DNA of 64,000 nucleotides from a candidate division SR1 bacterium Aalborg_AAW-1. GTDB lineage: Bacteria > Patescibacteriota > Gracilibacteria > Absconditabacterales > Absconditicoccaceae. Position 1 is the stretch's first letter; the number at the start of each line of letters is the position of its first letter. Both the position numbers and the translations under genes were made by a program. Below are positions 11,130 to 21,624 of the stretch, piece after piece. The notes beneath the pieces are model-generated. The model searched no databases. It saw nothing but the letters and a program-made list of their open reading frames with translations, and was not told where the DNA came from. The stretch lies in contig CP011268.1 in the NCBI GenBank assembly GCA_001007975.1, forward strand, positions 62,001-126,000, read 5' to 3'.

Positions 11130-11177
11130 CCTCCTCTTATCAGTACATTTTATATTATTATACTATATTTTAAAACA

Positions 11178-11641
11178 ATGAACTTACCAAACATATTTAC
11201 CAAAGAAGTATCAGAACAGGTCATCTCTAGAATACAAAATCTCACTCCTGACAGCCAACCACTGCGAGGGGGAAGATGAACGCAGCACAGATGTTAGCTC
11301 ACTGCTGTGTATCATACGAATACGGATTTGAACCAGAAAAGCATACCAGACCAAACTAGTTCATGAGAAAACTCATCACTCTCATGGCCAAAAGTATGGT
11401 AACCGGTACCAAACCTTATACCAAAAATGGAAGAACTGCGCCTGACATGGTCATGGATACACCACATGATTTTGCTCTCGAGCAAGAGAGATTGATCGCT
11501 TTTATCCGTAAGGTACAAGCTCAAGGAGAAGACTATTATGATGGCTTAGAATCTCGATCATTTGGGAATCTAACGAAAGAGGAGTGGAATAACCTGTTCT
11601 ACAAACATCTCGATCATCATTTGAACCAATTTGGAGTATAA
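11178..11641 (+). pseudogene. DUF1569-like protein, broken by frameshift and TAG
   Basis: The first part in frame 11178 reads 'FTKEVSEQVISRIQNLTPDSQPL' and then CGA (Trp expected). At the G5 run 11268-11272 the homologous reading changes frame to 'KMNAAQMLAHCCVSYEYGF', then meets TAG (11357-11359) where relatives have Phe, then 'MRKLITLMAKSMV...HSFG'-type sequence ending 'KHLDHHLNQFGV'. The family pattern is clear on all three pieces, so two lesions are needed: an indel in the G run and a nonsense codon. Probably a decayed gene; assembly error is possible for the homopolymer. Confidence 0.75.
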
Positions 11642-11678
11642 TAACTTCTAAATAACTTTTAATATTATATAAATGTAA

Positions 11679-12011
11679 ATGCCTCTCACAATCTGTCCCC
11701 ACTGTCACCAAACCAACTCTCGATGGAGTATCTACTTATGGCTCAATAAACGTGAAAAGCGATCAGAAAAACAATTAACTTGTACTCACTGTCACCACGT
11801 CAGTCAGATCGATTTTCCTCATACCTGGAGATCTAAAGTATTCGGTGTGTTTACTCGAGGAGTGCTTCCACTCCTGATAATTATCGCTTTCTTGATGGGG
11901 TATCTCTCACGATGGGCAGCGATAGGGCTCGTGATCGTCTATCATTTCGTATGTTTTGTAGGGATTATTCAGTATTCTCATCGAACATCATCACTAAGAA
12001 AATCATCATAA
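11679..12011 (+). CDS. Zinc-ribbon membrane protein
   Basis: 110 residues. Two CxxC pairs (C6-x2-C9 and C35-x2-C38), with additional His in each knuckle, suggest a zinc ribbon. Two hydrophobic segments follow (about 62-78 and 81-98). No TGA codon. Function unknown. Confidence 0.65.
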   Translation: MPLTICPHCHQTNSRWSIYLWLNKREKRSEKQLTCTHCHHVSQIDFPHTWRSKVFGVFTRGVLPLLIIIAFLMGYLSRWAAIGLVIVYHFVCFVGIIQYSHRTSSLRKSS

Positions 12012-12033
12012 TCTTTATTTCTTATCTTCCATT

Positions 12034-12891
12034 ATGTCCCACAAAATCACCCCAACTATACGATCTACTGGTAACTGACAATCACAAGCAGAACACTACT
12101 GTACTATCTTCCCAGATGCCAAGATCACGAAGATAAACCCTGTTGTCACAACCTTTGAGATCTACGGACAGTCTCTCGCTATACTCACTGGTGGTGAACA
12201 TCCAAACGCTACGCTCAATCCATCGATCTCATTCTCTCTCTGGATAACAGATCTGGACGAGACCAAACGCATCCGAGATCTCCTCGCTGACGATGGGTCA
12301 GTGATGATGCCTTTTCAAGAATACGAACGAAGTCCTGCCTATGGATGGTGCAATGATATCTATGGTGTATCACGACAAGTCATGTATGACAATCGTCCTG
12401 AAAGCAAATCTAATGCACTCGTCCCAAGTCTCATGTATACAGGAGCAAACAACGGGAAGACAGCAGAAGCGATGGAGTTTTATACGAGTATCTTCCCAGC
12501 GAGCAAGATCAACTTTACTCGACCCTATGGAGAAAACGCTATGGGAGAGGATCCAGATCATCTCAATCATGCAGAATTTAAACTCGTCAATCAACAGTTT
12601 ATCGCTATGGATAGTGGGATGGATCATAAGTTTACCTTCAATGATGGGATTTCACTCTCAGTCTCTTGCGCTGACCAAGCAGAAGTCGATAAGTATCGAA
12701 ACGCACTGATAGCTGACTGAGGTTCGGAGTCTCAATGCGGACGATGTAAAGACAAGTACGGTGTATCACGACAGATCGTCCCAATCCAATTATCAGACTA
12801 TCTCTTTCAGATTGATAAAGAAAAATCAAAATACGCCATGGACGCAATGTTACAGATGAAGAAAATCATTATCGCTGATTTATATCAATAA
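12034..12891 (+). CDS. Tandem VOC-domain (3-demethylubiquinone methyltransferase-like/PhnB) protein
   Basis: 285 residues with two similar VOC domains: domain 1 at about 1-122 ('EHYCTIFPDAKITKI', 'YGWCNDIYGVSRQVMYD') and domain 2 at about 130-245 ('AMEFYTSIFPASKINF', 'CKDKYGVSRQIVP'). Each ends with the 'DxYGVSRQ' signature of this subgroup. TGA at codon 15 and twice near 229-230 is Gly. Substrate unknown. The start overlaps nothing; the next gene begins 9 nt later. Confidence 0.85.
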
Positions 12892-12900
12892 AAAATACCT

Positions 12901-14112
12901 ATGACACAAGAAATACAACTTCCTACTAGCATATTCGGTAAACCAGTACTCAGAACTGAGGCCAACAAGACAGAGGAGCATAGAAAAGCATCACGATTGG
13001 ATCTGTTTTTTGATCTGTTTTTCGTGGCAGCGATTCGTGTGATCTCGCATGAATTTGCCCATGATCTCGGTCATTGGTCACGATGAGCACTCGTACAAAC
13101 CGTCATCTATATTGTAGCTATCTGGCGATTATGGACGAGTATTACCTATTTTTTTGAAAGATACAAAACGGAAGGTCTGACCAAGAGGTTGTTTATGTTT
13201 GTACAAATGTTTCTGATCGCTGGTGTAGGACTGACCATGATGTGAGGGAGTGAAGCAGTACATATCTTTTTCTTACTCTATGGATTAGCCAAGTGATGAA
13301 TTGCATCCATGTATCTGCGAACTAATACAGGGCATAAAGATCCACTGTATTGCAAAAACAATCGCCTTCAAATCTATGGAAATAGTATGGTACTCATAGC
13401 CAGTATCATAGCATTATTTCTTCCATGAGCATGGTCTGTATGGATATTATTGATGGCATTAGGATTGGATGTCTTGATCCCTATTCTGTGAAAATCGACA
13501 CTGAAATATCTTGTACCAAGTTTTGAGGTTGAAACCTATCATGAAAGATTTGGTCTCTTTATCATTATCGTCTTAGGAGAATCGATACTCGGTGCTATTA
13601 CTGGTATCCATTGGGATTCACTCACCCATGGGACACTTTCTCTAATAGGAGCGGCACTCTTACTGAGTTTTGTGCATTGGTGGATTTATTTTGAATATGT
13701 GAGTACGGCTAAAATTCTGAAAGAAAATATCCTCAGTCGAACCTACCTCCATCTTCCTCTTACCATCTGTTTTACACTTATTAGTGCGACAGTACTCTAC
13801 CTTGTAGAACATAGTACAGAAACTTCCCACGGGCCAATGCTTCTGCTTATTGTGTGTTGTATCATCGTGATGGCAACAGTGATAGGATTTGAAAAAATCA
13901 CTGGACCGTATAGCAAACTAGTTCCAAAAACCTCTGCTCACCTACGACATATGGGACTACCTATCATAGGAATGATCTTCCTGTTACCCAATCGATGACT
14001 CTCTAATCAAACAAGTCTTTGGATCATTACTATATTTGCTATTATTCCTATTGCTATCAGAGCATATCTTCTTACCCAAGGTTTTAGAAAACACAAAGCA
14101 TCTCAAGAGTAG
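12901..14112 (+). CDS. Low temperature requirement protein A (LtrA) family membrane protein
   Basis: 403 residues, about 10-11 hydrophobic helices. The N-terminal signature 'R-K-A-S-[CGA]-L-D-L-F-F-D-L-F-F-V' matches the family's 'SWLELFFDLVFV' only if CGA (12994-12996) is Trp. A conserved 'ERFGLFIIIVLGESIL' lies mid-protein. Several TGA codons are Gly. Biochemical role of LtrA proteins is unclear. Ends with TAG. Confidence 0.85.
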
Positions 14113-14197
14113 ATTATTTATTCTAATATCATATATACTTTAAGATTATCTTAAGGTAAATTCATATACTTTCTGTCTTATTTATATTATGTATACT

Positions 14198-15088
14198 ATG
14201 AAAAAATCAATTCTCTGACTCCTATCTCTTGCTCTTATAGCATGAGTGTCACGATATGGTTATACCAAGTTTTTCTCATCATCAGTAGCACCGACACATG
14301 CTGATATCGCATACGCGACTGGGTCAGATCGTCAGGTTTTGGATATCTATCTTCCAAGTACCGGTACAGGACCATTTCCAGTGGTGATACAGATTCATGG
14401 ATGAGCATTTAAAATGGGTGACAAATCAGCTATCAATAGTGTACAACGTCTTTTAGATGAAGGATTTGCTGTCATAGGGATGAATTATCGTTTGAGTGAT
14501 GAAGCACAATGGCCAGCACAGTTAGATGATCTCAAATCGGTCGTCCAATTTGTAAAAACCAATGCAAAACAATATAGGCTTGACAATACTCGTATCGCTT
14601 CACGATGATATAGTGCTGGTGGATATCTCTCTTCGATGATGGGTATCGCACTCGCCAATGATCCAGCAACTCGTATTCAAGCATCAGTAGATCGATTTGG
14701 TCCAGTAGATTTTTATACAATGGATGAAGATATCGCAGCGTCTGGAATAGAACGTAAGACAGGTAACAATGGTGATGCAGACTCTCCAGAATCAGCTCTC
14801 TTATGAATCACTATAAAGGAAAACAAAGAAATAGCTGACCAAGCAAGTGTCTTGACCTACTTATCATGAACAGAAAGTATTCCACCGTTTCTTATCATGC
14901 ATGGAGCTATCGACCCTATGATCTGAGCAAAACAGTCTGAAAGACTCAGAGATGCTATCAGCAATAAATTTGGATCATGAATGGTAGAATATCATCTTCT
15001 TCCAAATGGAGATCATGGTGGTGGTGATTTTGAGACACAATCAACCGAAGATATCGTGATTAATTTTCTCAAGAAGAATTTAAAATAA
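14198..15088 (+). CDS. Alpha/beta hydrolase (esterase/lipase-like), secreted or membrane-anchored
   Basis: 296 residues. N-terminal hydrophobic segment about 1-20. Oxyanion motif 'IHGGAF' (second Gly is TGA), nucleophile 'G-Y-S-A-G-G', where the first Gly of G-x-S-x-G is TGA at 14606-14608, and the preceding Trp is CGA (14603-14605). The acid is likely in 'GAIDPMIG' and the His in 'NGDHGGG'. This is the BD-FAE/carboxylesterase-like group. An alternative in-frame ATG lies at 14189. The TATACT box abuts the start codon. Confidence 0.85.
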
Positions 15089-15145
15089 CATTTCTACAAT
15101 TATTTATCTTCTGTTACTTTTTTTAGTTCGTCCTAACTTTCTATC

Positions 15146-15538
15146 ATGTTTACACTACAACAAATTCAAGACACTCATGCTAAAGTCAAAAGCGGAGCAG
15201 ATTTTCCACAGTACATCCAAGACCTCAAAGATCTATGAGTCAGATCGTATACGATTTTTGTCTCTGATGGTCATGCAGAATATCAAGGAGATAATAATTA
15301 TGCTCTCACTTCACCAACAAAATATGAATCATTAGTGATGAGTGACACTACAGACAAAGAATGATTTATATATAATCTCAAACTTCACCAACAAGGAGGC
15401 AGTGATTATATGACATTCTGTCAGCATGCAGCACAAGCAGGCATTACGAAACGAGTAATCGTCATGGATGATATGACGTGTACGTATTATGATACTGATG
15501 ATAAAGCGATTGTGATGGAGACAATTCCAAGTGTATAA
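15146..15538 (+). CDS. DUF1398-like protein
   Basis: 130 residues: 'LGVRSYTIFVSDGHAEYQGDN' and 'LKLHQQGGSDYMTFCQHAAQAGITKRVIVMDDMTCTYYD' are typical of DUF1398 (YbcV-like) proteins. Two TGA codons are Gly. Function of the family is unknown. Confidence 0.75.
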
Positions 15539-15552
15539 GGAATACATTACTA

Positions 15553-15592
15553 TATTTTTATATTTTTATATTTTTATATTTTTATCTTTTTA
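15553..15592 (+). repeat. (TATTTTTA) tandem repeat
   Basis: Four perfect copies and one variant copy of an 8-bp unit lie in the gap between the DUF1398 gene and the TMEM175 gene. It may act as an AT-rich promoter element or be simple slippage DNA. Confidence 0.8.
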
Positions 15593-15608
15593 TATACTCT
15601 TACAAACA

Positions 15609-16199
15609 ATGTCTAAAGAACGTTTATGAGCTTATACTGATGCAGTCATTGCTATTATTATTACTATTATGGTTTTAGAAATGGAACCACCGACATCATC
15701 TTCACGACAAGCACTGTATGAAATGAGACATATCGTATTGTGATATATCTTAAGTTTTATTTATCTGACGATTTATTGGAACAATCATCACCATATGTTT
15801 CAAACTATAAAGAAAGTCACTTGAACTACACTTCGAGCAAATAGTATATTATTATTTGTATTATCACTCGTACCATTCTCAACAGCATGGATGGCAGAAA
15901 ATCACTTTGAAACCAATACAGTAGTAGTTTATGGTATAATCTTACTTGCTGCTGCTTTTGCTTACTATAATCTTTCTAATACTCTTAAAGCAAGCGAATG
16001 AGAACATTCAGCTTTCGCAAAAGCTATTAATAAAGATTGGAAAGGTAAAGCATCATTACTCCTATATGCTTTAGGAACTGGTTTGTCGTTTATTCACCCT
16101 AATATTGGGCTCGTTATTTTTGCTATTGTAGCACTTATACGATTCATTCCTGATAAAAGAATGGAAAAAGCAATTGAAATGATTGAAGACAATATATAA
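15609..16199 (+). CDS. TMEM175-family potassium channel-like protein
   Basis: 196 residues with about six hydrophobic segments. The N-terminus 'R-L-[TGA]-A-Y-T-D-A-V-I-A-I-I-I-T-I-M-V' is the family's 'RLeaFsDgViAIiiTIlvLe', and 'YWNNHHHMF' follows TM2. CGA at 16140-16142 falls on the Trp of the last segment ('ALIWFIPDKR'). Bacterial members form lysosome-type K+ channels. The Phe of the usual FSD motif is Tyr here. Confidence 0.82.
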
Positions 16200-16229
16200 T
16201 CATTAAACATACTTTATTACTGATATATA

Positions 16230-16610
16230 ATGACTAATAAACGAATATCACCACAAGATTATATCAATTCACTCACTGATAGTCAAAAAGAAAAAATTCT
16301 GACCCTAAGAACGATCATCCAATCAGTACTGTGAGATGAAGCACAAGAAGTAATCAGCTATAATATCCCTGCATTTAAGAAAGATGGTATTCTTACCTTC
16401 TATTATTCTGCCTATACAAAGCATATTTCACTTTCTTTTTTCCCAACGGCTGAAACCTATAAGATATTTGAATCAGAACTTAAAGATTATACGCACAGTA
16501 AGTCAGCTATTCAGTTCCCACTCGATAAACCATTACCAGAACAATTAATCAGAGATATCCTCACGGATGCACTTCCTCGTATCATAGCGGCGAGATCAAA
16601 AAAGAAATAA
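16230..16610 (+). CDS. DUF1801 (YdhG/iron-chaperone-like) protein
   Basis: 126 residues: 'SPQDYINSLTDSQKEKILTLRTIIQSVLGDEAQEVISYNIPAF' and the C-terminal 'SAIQFPLDKPLPEQLIRDIL' match DUF1801. One TGA is Gly in 'LGDEA'. Function not established; frataxin-like fold in the family. Confidence 0.85.
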
Positions 16611-16680
16611 TTTACTTTATATTATAAAATAACTTGTAATTATAAACTAAATAAATATACTACAATCATATTTATATGAT

Positions 16681-17757
16681 ATGAGCAAAACAATGCAAAA
16701 AAAAATTGAACGAGGAATTGGAATGTTTGGTGATGTAACCTTTGATCCAGGTACTGGAAAACCAACACAAACCATGCAAGAACGTCTCCATCAAATTATC
16801 GAACAAGTAAAGCTCGCAGATGCCTTAGGAGTAGATCTCTTTGCGGCAGGGGAGCACCATAGATCGGACTATGCCATCTCATCTCCTGAAATTCTTCTCT
16901 CAGCACTTTCTACTGTGACGAGCAATATTAAACTAGCAAGTGGCGTATCAGTCGTAAGCTCAACAGATCCAGTAAAACTTTATCAAGATTTTGCAACAGT
17001 TGATCTTATCAGTAATGGACGTGCAGAGATTATCGCAGGAAGAGGTAGTTTTACAGAATCGTTTCCACTCTTTGGCTATAAACTTGGTGATTATTCGCAG
17101 TTATTTAGTGAGAAGTTAGACCTTCTCTTGAAGATTAATGAAACAGAAGATCTTACATGGTCAGGTAACTATCGCGCACCGCTCAATAATCAAACTGTAC
17201 TTCCTCGTGCCCTTAATAAAGGGAAACTTCCTATCTGGATCGCCGTGGGTGGGACACCTGAATCTGTAGTCAGCGCTGCGAAACTCGGTCTGCCAGTCAT
17301 TTTTGCTATTATTGGTGGTATGTGGGAACACTTTCTACCCATGATCGAATTATATAAAGACGAATATACCAAAGCTGGACATGAGATCGATCAGATGCAA
17401 ATTGGTGCTCATATGCATACCTTTATCATGGAAGATGAACAACAAGTAATCGATACCTATTTCCCTCTCTATAAATCTCAAATGGATAGAGTAGGAAAGA
17501 CAAGAGGGCGACAACCATTTACTTTAGAACAATTTGAAGGATGAATGTCTCAACGTGGAGCATTGCTGATGGGAAGTCCAGAACACGTAGCGAATAAAAT
17601 AGCATTAATAGTACAAACATTGGGTCTGACTAGATTCGTAGCACATATGGACATATGAGGTCCTGCTCATGATGATATGATGCGTTCTATCGATATTTAT
17701 GCTCGTGAGATCATTCCAGCCATCAATGATTATCTCAATACGATACATAAACAATAA
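16681..17757 (+). CDS. LLM-class flavin-dependent oxidoreductase
   Basis: 358 residues. Luciferase-like monooxygenase TIM barrel: 'LADALGVDLFAAGEHHRSDYAISSPEILL' (about 48-76), 'DLISNGRAEIIAGRGSF' (about 109-125), 'PIWIAVGGTPESV' and the C-terminal 'GSPEHVANKI'. Uses FMN or F420; substrate unknown. TGA at codon 288 interrupts the standard-code frame and is Gly. The region up to codon 287 is free of TGA, so codon use differs from the core genes. Confidence 0.88.
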
Positions 17758-17783
17758 AATAATAATATTTCACTTGTACAATG

Positions 17784-17816
17784 TACTCTCAATCACTACG
17801 ATAAGAGAGTATTTTT
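17784..17816 (+). terminator. Intrinsic terminator
   Basis: A 7-bp stem (TACTCTC / GAGAGTA) with a 14-nt loop is followed by TTTTT, after the LLM gene. Confidence 0.6.
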
Positions 17817-17836
17817 ATATATTGATTTTTATTCTC

Positions 17837-18244
17837 ATGTCCAAGCTTTTCATTAATCTCCCAGTAGCTGATCTTGCAGCATCTACAGTATTCTACCAAT
17901 CATTAGGATTTACTAAAAACGATAACTTTTCTGACACACACGCCTCTTGCATGATATGGGACGAAAATATCTACGTGATGTTACTCACTCATGAGTTTAT
18001 AAAAGGATTTCTACCAGAAGGCAAAACTATAGCAGATGCTCATACTACAGCACAAGTACTGAATGCACTCAGCATGAATAGTAAGTCTGATGTAGATATC
18101 ATGTTTGACAAAGCAATCTCAGCGGGAGGTAAGAAAACTATTGCTACACAAGATCATGGATTCATGTATGGACGTGATTTTGAAGATTTGGATGGTCATA
18201 TCTGGGAACTGTTTTGGATGGATGAAGCTGCTGCACAAGGATAA
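17837..18244 (+). CDS. VOC-family protein (glyoxalase/bleomycin-resistance-like)
   Basis: 135 residues starting 'MSKLFINLPVADLAASTVFYQSLGF', the standard VOC opening, and ending 'YGRDFEDLDGHIWELFWMDE'. The upstream in-frame extension is AT-rich noncoding sequence containing the terminator and promoter, so the start is set at 17837. No TGA codon. Substrate unknown. Confidence 0.87.
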   Translation: MSKLFINLPVADLAASTVFYQSLGFTKNDNFSDTHASCMIWDENIYVMLLTHEFIKGFLPEGKTIADAHTTAQVLNALSMNSKSDVDIMFDKAISAGGKKTIATQDHGFMYGRDFEDLDGHIWELFWMDEAAAQG

Positions 18245-18263
18245 TTTTACAATAACAATTACT

Positions 18264-18614
18264 ATGTACCTACGACAAACTACGCATAAAGAAATGATTG
18301 ACGCAATGCGTCAGTGTTTTGTCGATTATCCAGAGATAGAGGAGGAAATAAGACACTATGGCATTAAACGATCATTTCCAAACGGCCAACGATGTGATCT
18401 GATATTCTATAAGAAATCTATCAACATTCTTAGATTCAATCGTGGTGCATGGATGGTAAGAAAAGAACCATTAATCTGACTAGCATTCGATGAAGTGAAT
18501 AAAGTTATCGGAAAGATCAAACTTCATGATATCCATACGATTCAAGACAAAGCTATACCAGCACTCATCATGAGAATGGCTCAAGCTCCCAAAGGCGTCA
18601 GATATGATGCGTAG
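18264..18614 (+). CDS. Conserved-looking hypothetical protein
   Basis: 116 residues, start 19 nt after the VOC gene, possibly co-transcribed. One TGA (Gly 72). Mixed alpha/beta composition with a basic centre ('KRSFPNGQRCDLIFYKKSINILRF'). I do not recognise the family. Ends with TAG. Confidence 0.65.
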
Positions 18615-18638
18615 CTTTTTATACCACTAAAAATTATT

Positions 18639-19118
18639 ATGCAAAGCAAGGCAACTAATGTAGATGACTATATCAATGAATTACCAGAAGAGAGGAAGAC
18701 AGCTATCGACCAACTCAGAGCAATCATCAATACCCATCTTCCTGATTGATTTAAAGAACAGATGCAGTATGGTATGATTTGACGAGTAGTTCCTTTTTCA
18801 CTTTTCCCACAGTGATATCACTGTGATCCCAAACAGCCATTACCTTTTGTAGCACTTGCATCACAAAAAAACCATATAGCCCTCTATCATATGGGAGTGT
18901 ATTCATTTCCTGAGATTCTAGAGCGGTTTACATCTCAATATCCTAACTATAGCACTAAGAAACTTGATATGGGTAAATCCTGTATCAGACGAAAGAAAGA
19001 ATCTGATATACCCTATGAACTGATCGGAGAGTTACTAAAAAAAATATCAGTACACCAATGGATAGAGTATTACCAAACTACTTTAGATACCAGAGCATCC
19101 TCATGAAAGAAATCATAA
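18639..19118 (+). CDS. DUF1801-like protein
   Basis: 159 residues: 'DDYINELPEERKTAIDQLRAIINTHLPDGFKEQMQYGMIG' is the DUF1801 signature, followed by 'VALASQKNHIALYHMG' and 'DMGKSCIRRKK'. Four TGA codons are Gly. The last 16 nt overlap the next ATG in another frame (ATGA-type coupling), suggesting the two were once co-translated. Confidence 0.85.
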
Positions 19119-20164
19119 GCAGACGTCTTCAGTCACATTTTCAATGAGGGAACATTGCTAATGTCATCCAATAACTGTGATGTATTCAAGCACAAGACAC
19201 TCATCAAGCTCCTCGAGTAGTAGCTTCCCGCTGTAATCCAGATATACGTTATGATAATTTTCTGCAGGCTATTGCTGACAAACAACTCGTTCGTACACGA
19301 CCTATGCGTGGCACACTGCACTATGTTGATCCCAGATATGTACGTATATTTCTCGAACATTGCGCATCTAAGACCCTCTCATGATTCAAGAAACGTAGAG
19401 AGTTTCTCTGAATTTCTGACCAGCAATCAGAACAAGCGCTCACTCTCATGAAGAACGCCCTCACAGGAGGGAAAATACTCACTCGCAGTCAGATAAAACA
19501 ACTTCTCACTGATGCAAATCTCTGCCAGGATGGACAACGAGTCTATCATCTCACTTGTTATGCTGGCACCTTGGGAATCATCTGTTTTGGACCACCGATA
19601 GAGAAGGAAAACACTTTTGTATTTCTTGATGAATGGATACCTAAGACAAGAGAGTATACAAAAGAGGAAAGTCTGAAACAGATTGCTCGTATGTATTTCA
19701 CTGGTCATGGTCCAGCTACGGTCGATGATTTGTGCTGGCGAACAGGATTATCGAAGACAGATGCAAAGATGGGCATACAGTGATTATGAGAACAACTCCA
19801 ACAGAGTGAATATCTCTGAATAACATACTACGACATCAATAATCATCCTTGAATCATACAAACTGGAATACAGCTTCTTGGATGATTTGATGAATATTTC
19901 TTGGGATACAAAGAGAGGAGCATAATAGCAGATATCGAACATCATAAGAGTCTCTTTAGTAAAAATGGTATCTTCTATCCGCTTATTCTACAAGATGGAA
20001 AAGTAATCGGTACACGAAAACGTGAATTCAAAAAAGAAAAAGTGAGATTCACTCTATCACCACTTCCAAACCATACTATCATTCCACAAGATATAGCACA
20101 AGAAGCCAAAAAATATACTAGATTCTGGTGATATAATGACTATGAAATAATTTTATCTCACTAA
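19103..20164 (+). pseudogene. Winged-helix DNA-binding protein (HTH_42/AlkZ-like), interrupted by TAA
   Basis: Reading 354 codons with TGA as Gly gives 'LGCIQAQDTHQAPRVVASR' and 'VRTRPMRGTLHYVDPRYVR', then 'GPATVDDLC-W-[CGA]-TGLSKTDA' and 'LLGGFDEYFLGYKERS', the pattern of AlkZ/YcaQ-like winged-helix proteins. Codon 24 is TAA (19172-19174), just before 'LGCIQAQD' where relatives have Trp or a similar residue. The rest of the frame is intact. CGA at 19739-19741 sits on a conserved Trp. A recent nonsense mutation, an assembly error, or a downstream non-ATG start are the options. Confidence 0.7.
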
Positions 20165-20176
20165 ACAATACAGAGC

Positions 20177-20536
20177 ATGAATGATAAAAGCCTCACAAGA
20201 ATCTATGCCATGACATTCGCTAGTGTCTATCCTCTGTATATCACCAAAGTAGAGAGAAAGGGTCGTACACAAGCACAAGTAGATGAAATCATATATCGGC
20301 TTACCTGATACGATCAAGCGTGATTAGAACAACAAGTGAGTCAGAAAAGTACCTTTGAAGAATTCTTTGCACAAGCACCAGAACTCAATCCTAAAGTAGC
20401 TGAGATCAAAGGCGTTATCTGTGGCTATCGTATCGAAGACATTCAAGATCCACTCATGAAAAAGATTCGTTATCTAGACAAACTCATTGATGAACTTGCA
20501 AAAGGAAGACCTATGGATAAAATCTTAAGAAGATAA
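20177..20536 (+). CDS. DUF2200 protein
   Basis: 119 residues: '[40 protein letters not shown]' and '[40 protein letters not shown]' are near-canonical for DUF2200. Two TGA codons (44, 49) are Gly. Function unknown. Starts 12 nt after the preceding pseudogene. Confidence 0.9.
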
Positions 20537-20565
20537 CACAACTTTAGAAGATAACAAATTTCTCA

Positions 20566-20856
20566 ATGTCTCAAAAAACAGAAGTCCTTACCTTTCTCCA
20601 AACACTTCCTGGTAACAAAGTAACCACCTACAAAGCACTTGCACAGAAATTCTGAACTCATCCTAGAGCCATCGCTACCTATATGAGGACGAATAAAGAC
20701 CTTGATATCTATCCATGCTACAAAGTCGTTGCTAACAATAGCTGACTCAGCTGATATGTCCTCTGAATTGATGAAAAAAGAAAAAGACTAATCCAAGACG
20801 GAGTTAGTATCGTCGATGATGTCGTAGCAGAGGAATGTATTTTGAGAAGATTATAA
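20566..20856 (+). CDS. MGMT-family/alkyltransferase-like protein
   Basis: 96 residues corresponding to the DNA-binding/active-site domain of O6-alkylguanine-DNA alkyltransferase: 'KVTTYKALAQKFGTHPRAIATYM' (recognition helix) and 'YPCYKVVANNSG' (Cys kept, usual His of PCHRV replaced by Tyr). With the Cys present it might be active; small size resembles ATL proteins. Its TAA is shared, on the opposite strand, with the stop of the convergent gene (palindrome TTATAA). Confidence 0.82.
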
Positions 20857-21540
20857 ATTTTTCATAGTAATATCAAATAATTCTTTTTTATGATTATCAT
20901 CACTAAATATATGATCAGCTCAAGCAATAATAAATGCCTTTTGATGAATTGATTCTGCATACAACAGTGCAGGATCTTGTAATCCTTCTTCTGCAGCTAT
21001 AATAATTATTGGAAGTTTCAGAGATTTCAATTGTTGAATATTGTCTATGGGATCAATGCAAAAATCTTCATATAATGTATCACTAATATATCGCTTATAC
21101 TGATCTCATCGATCAATATATTTTCATTGATCATCTTCATAAACATCTCATAATAATTCTTCTCACCCAATAGAAGAATCCCATAGAACAAGCTTAGAAA
21201 CATGTTTCAGATCGCTATATAATAAGGACAATCATCCAAAACTATGTCCAATCAAAATAATATTAGTTTCTCATTTTTTTAGAAAATAATCTATAACATC
21301 ATTAATATCTTGAATATGATCAGATAAAGAAACATTACTTAATTTTCTCTCATTTCATAATTCATCATAGAGATTAAATCTAAATGTACTATATCCTTTA
21401 CTATTGAAATAGAGTTCTCATTGAGATAGAATCGGTTCGTCCTTACTCGATGTTAATCCATGTACAAAAACAATCAATCATTTCTGATTATTTACAGAAG
21501 AATATGTGCCATTAATAAATGTACTAGTTGAAATATTCAT
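20851..21540 (-). CDS. Alpha/beta hydrolase
   Basis: 229 residues. 'GLIVFVHGLTSSKDE' (oxyanion region), nucleophile 'IGHSFGG' (last Gly TGA), acid near 'AAEEGLQDP', His in 'AGADHIF'. More than ten TGA codons are Gly. It converges on the MGMT-like gene with a 6-nt overlap at TTATAA and no terminator between. Confidence 0.83.
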
Positions 21541-21624
21541 TGATAATGGACAAAAATAAATATATAATACTACTCAAATGCAATAATAAATCAAATACTT
21601 TATATTAATATTACAATATAATCT

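Noticed and set aside
15553-15592. CRISPR array
   Set aside because: An uninterrupted 8-bp simple repeat without spacers; no cas gene in the window.
6413-20164. TAG or TAA also recoded to sense
   Set aside because: TAG and TAA end many intact genes (for example 6410-6412, 6990-6992, 9706-9708, 14110-14112), so the internal TAG/TAA cases are lesions or errors.
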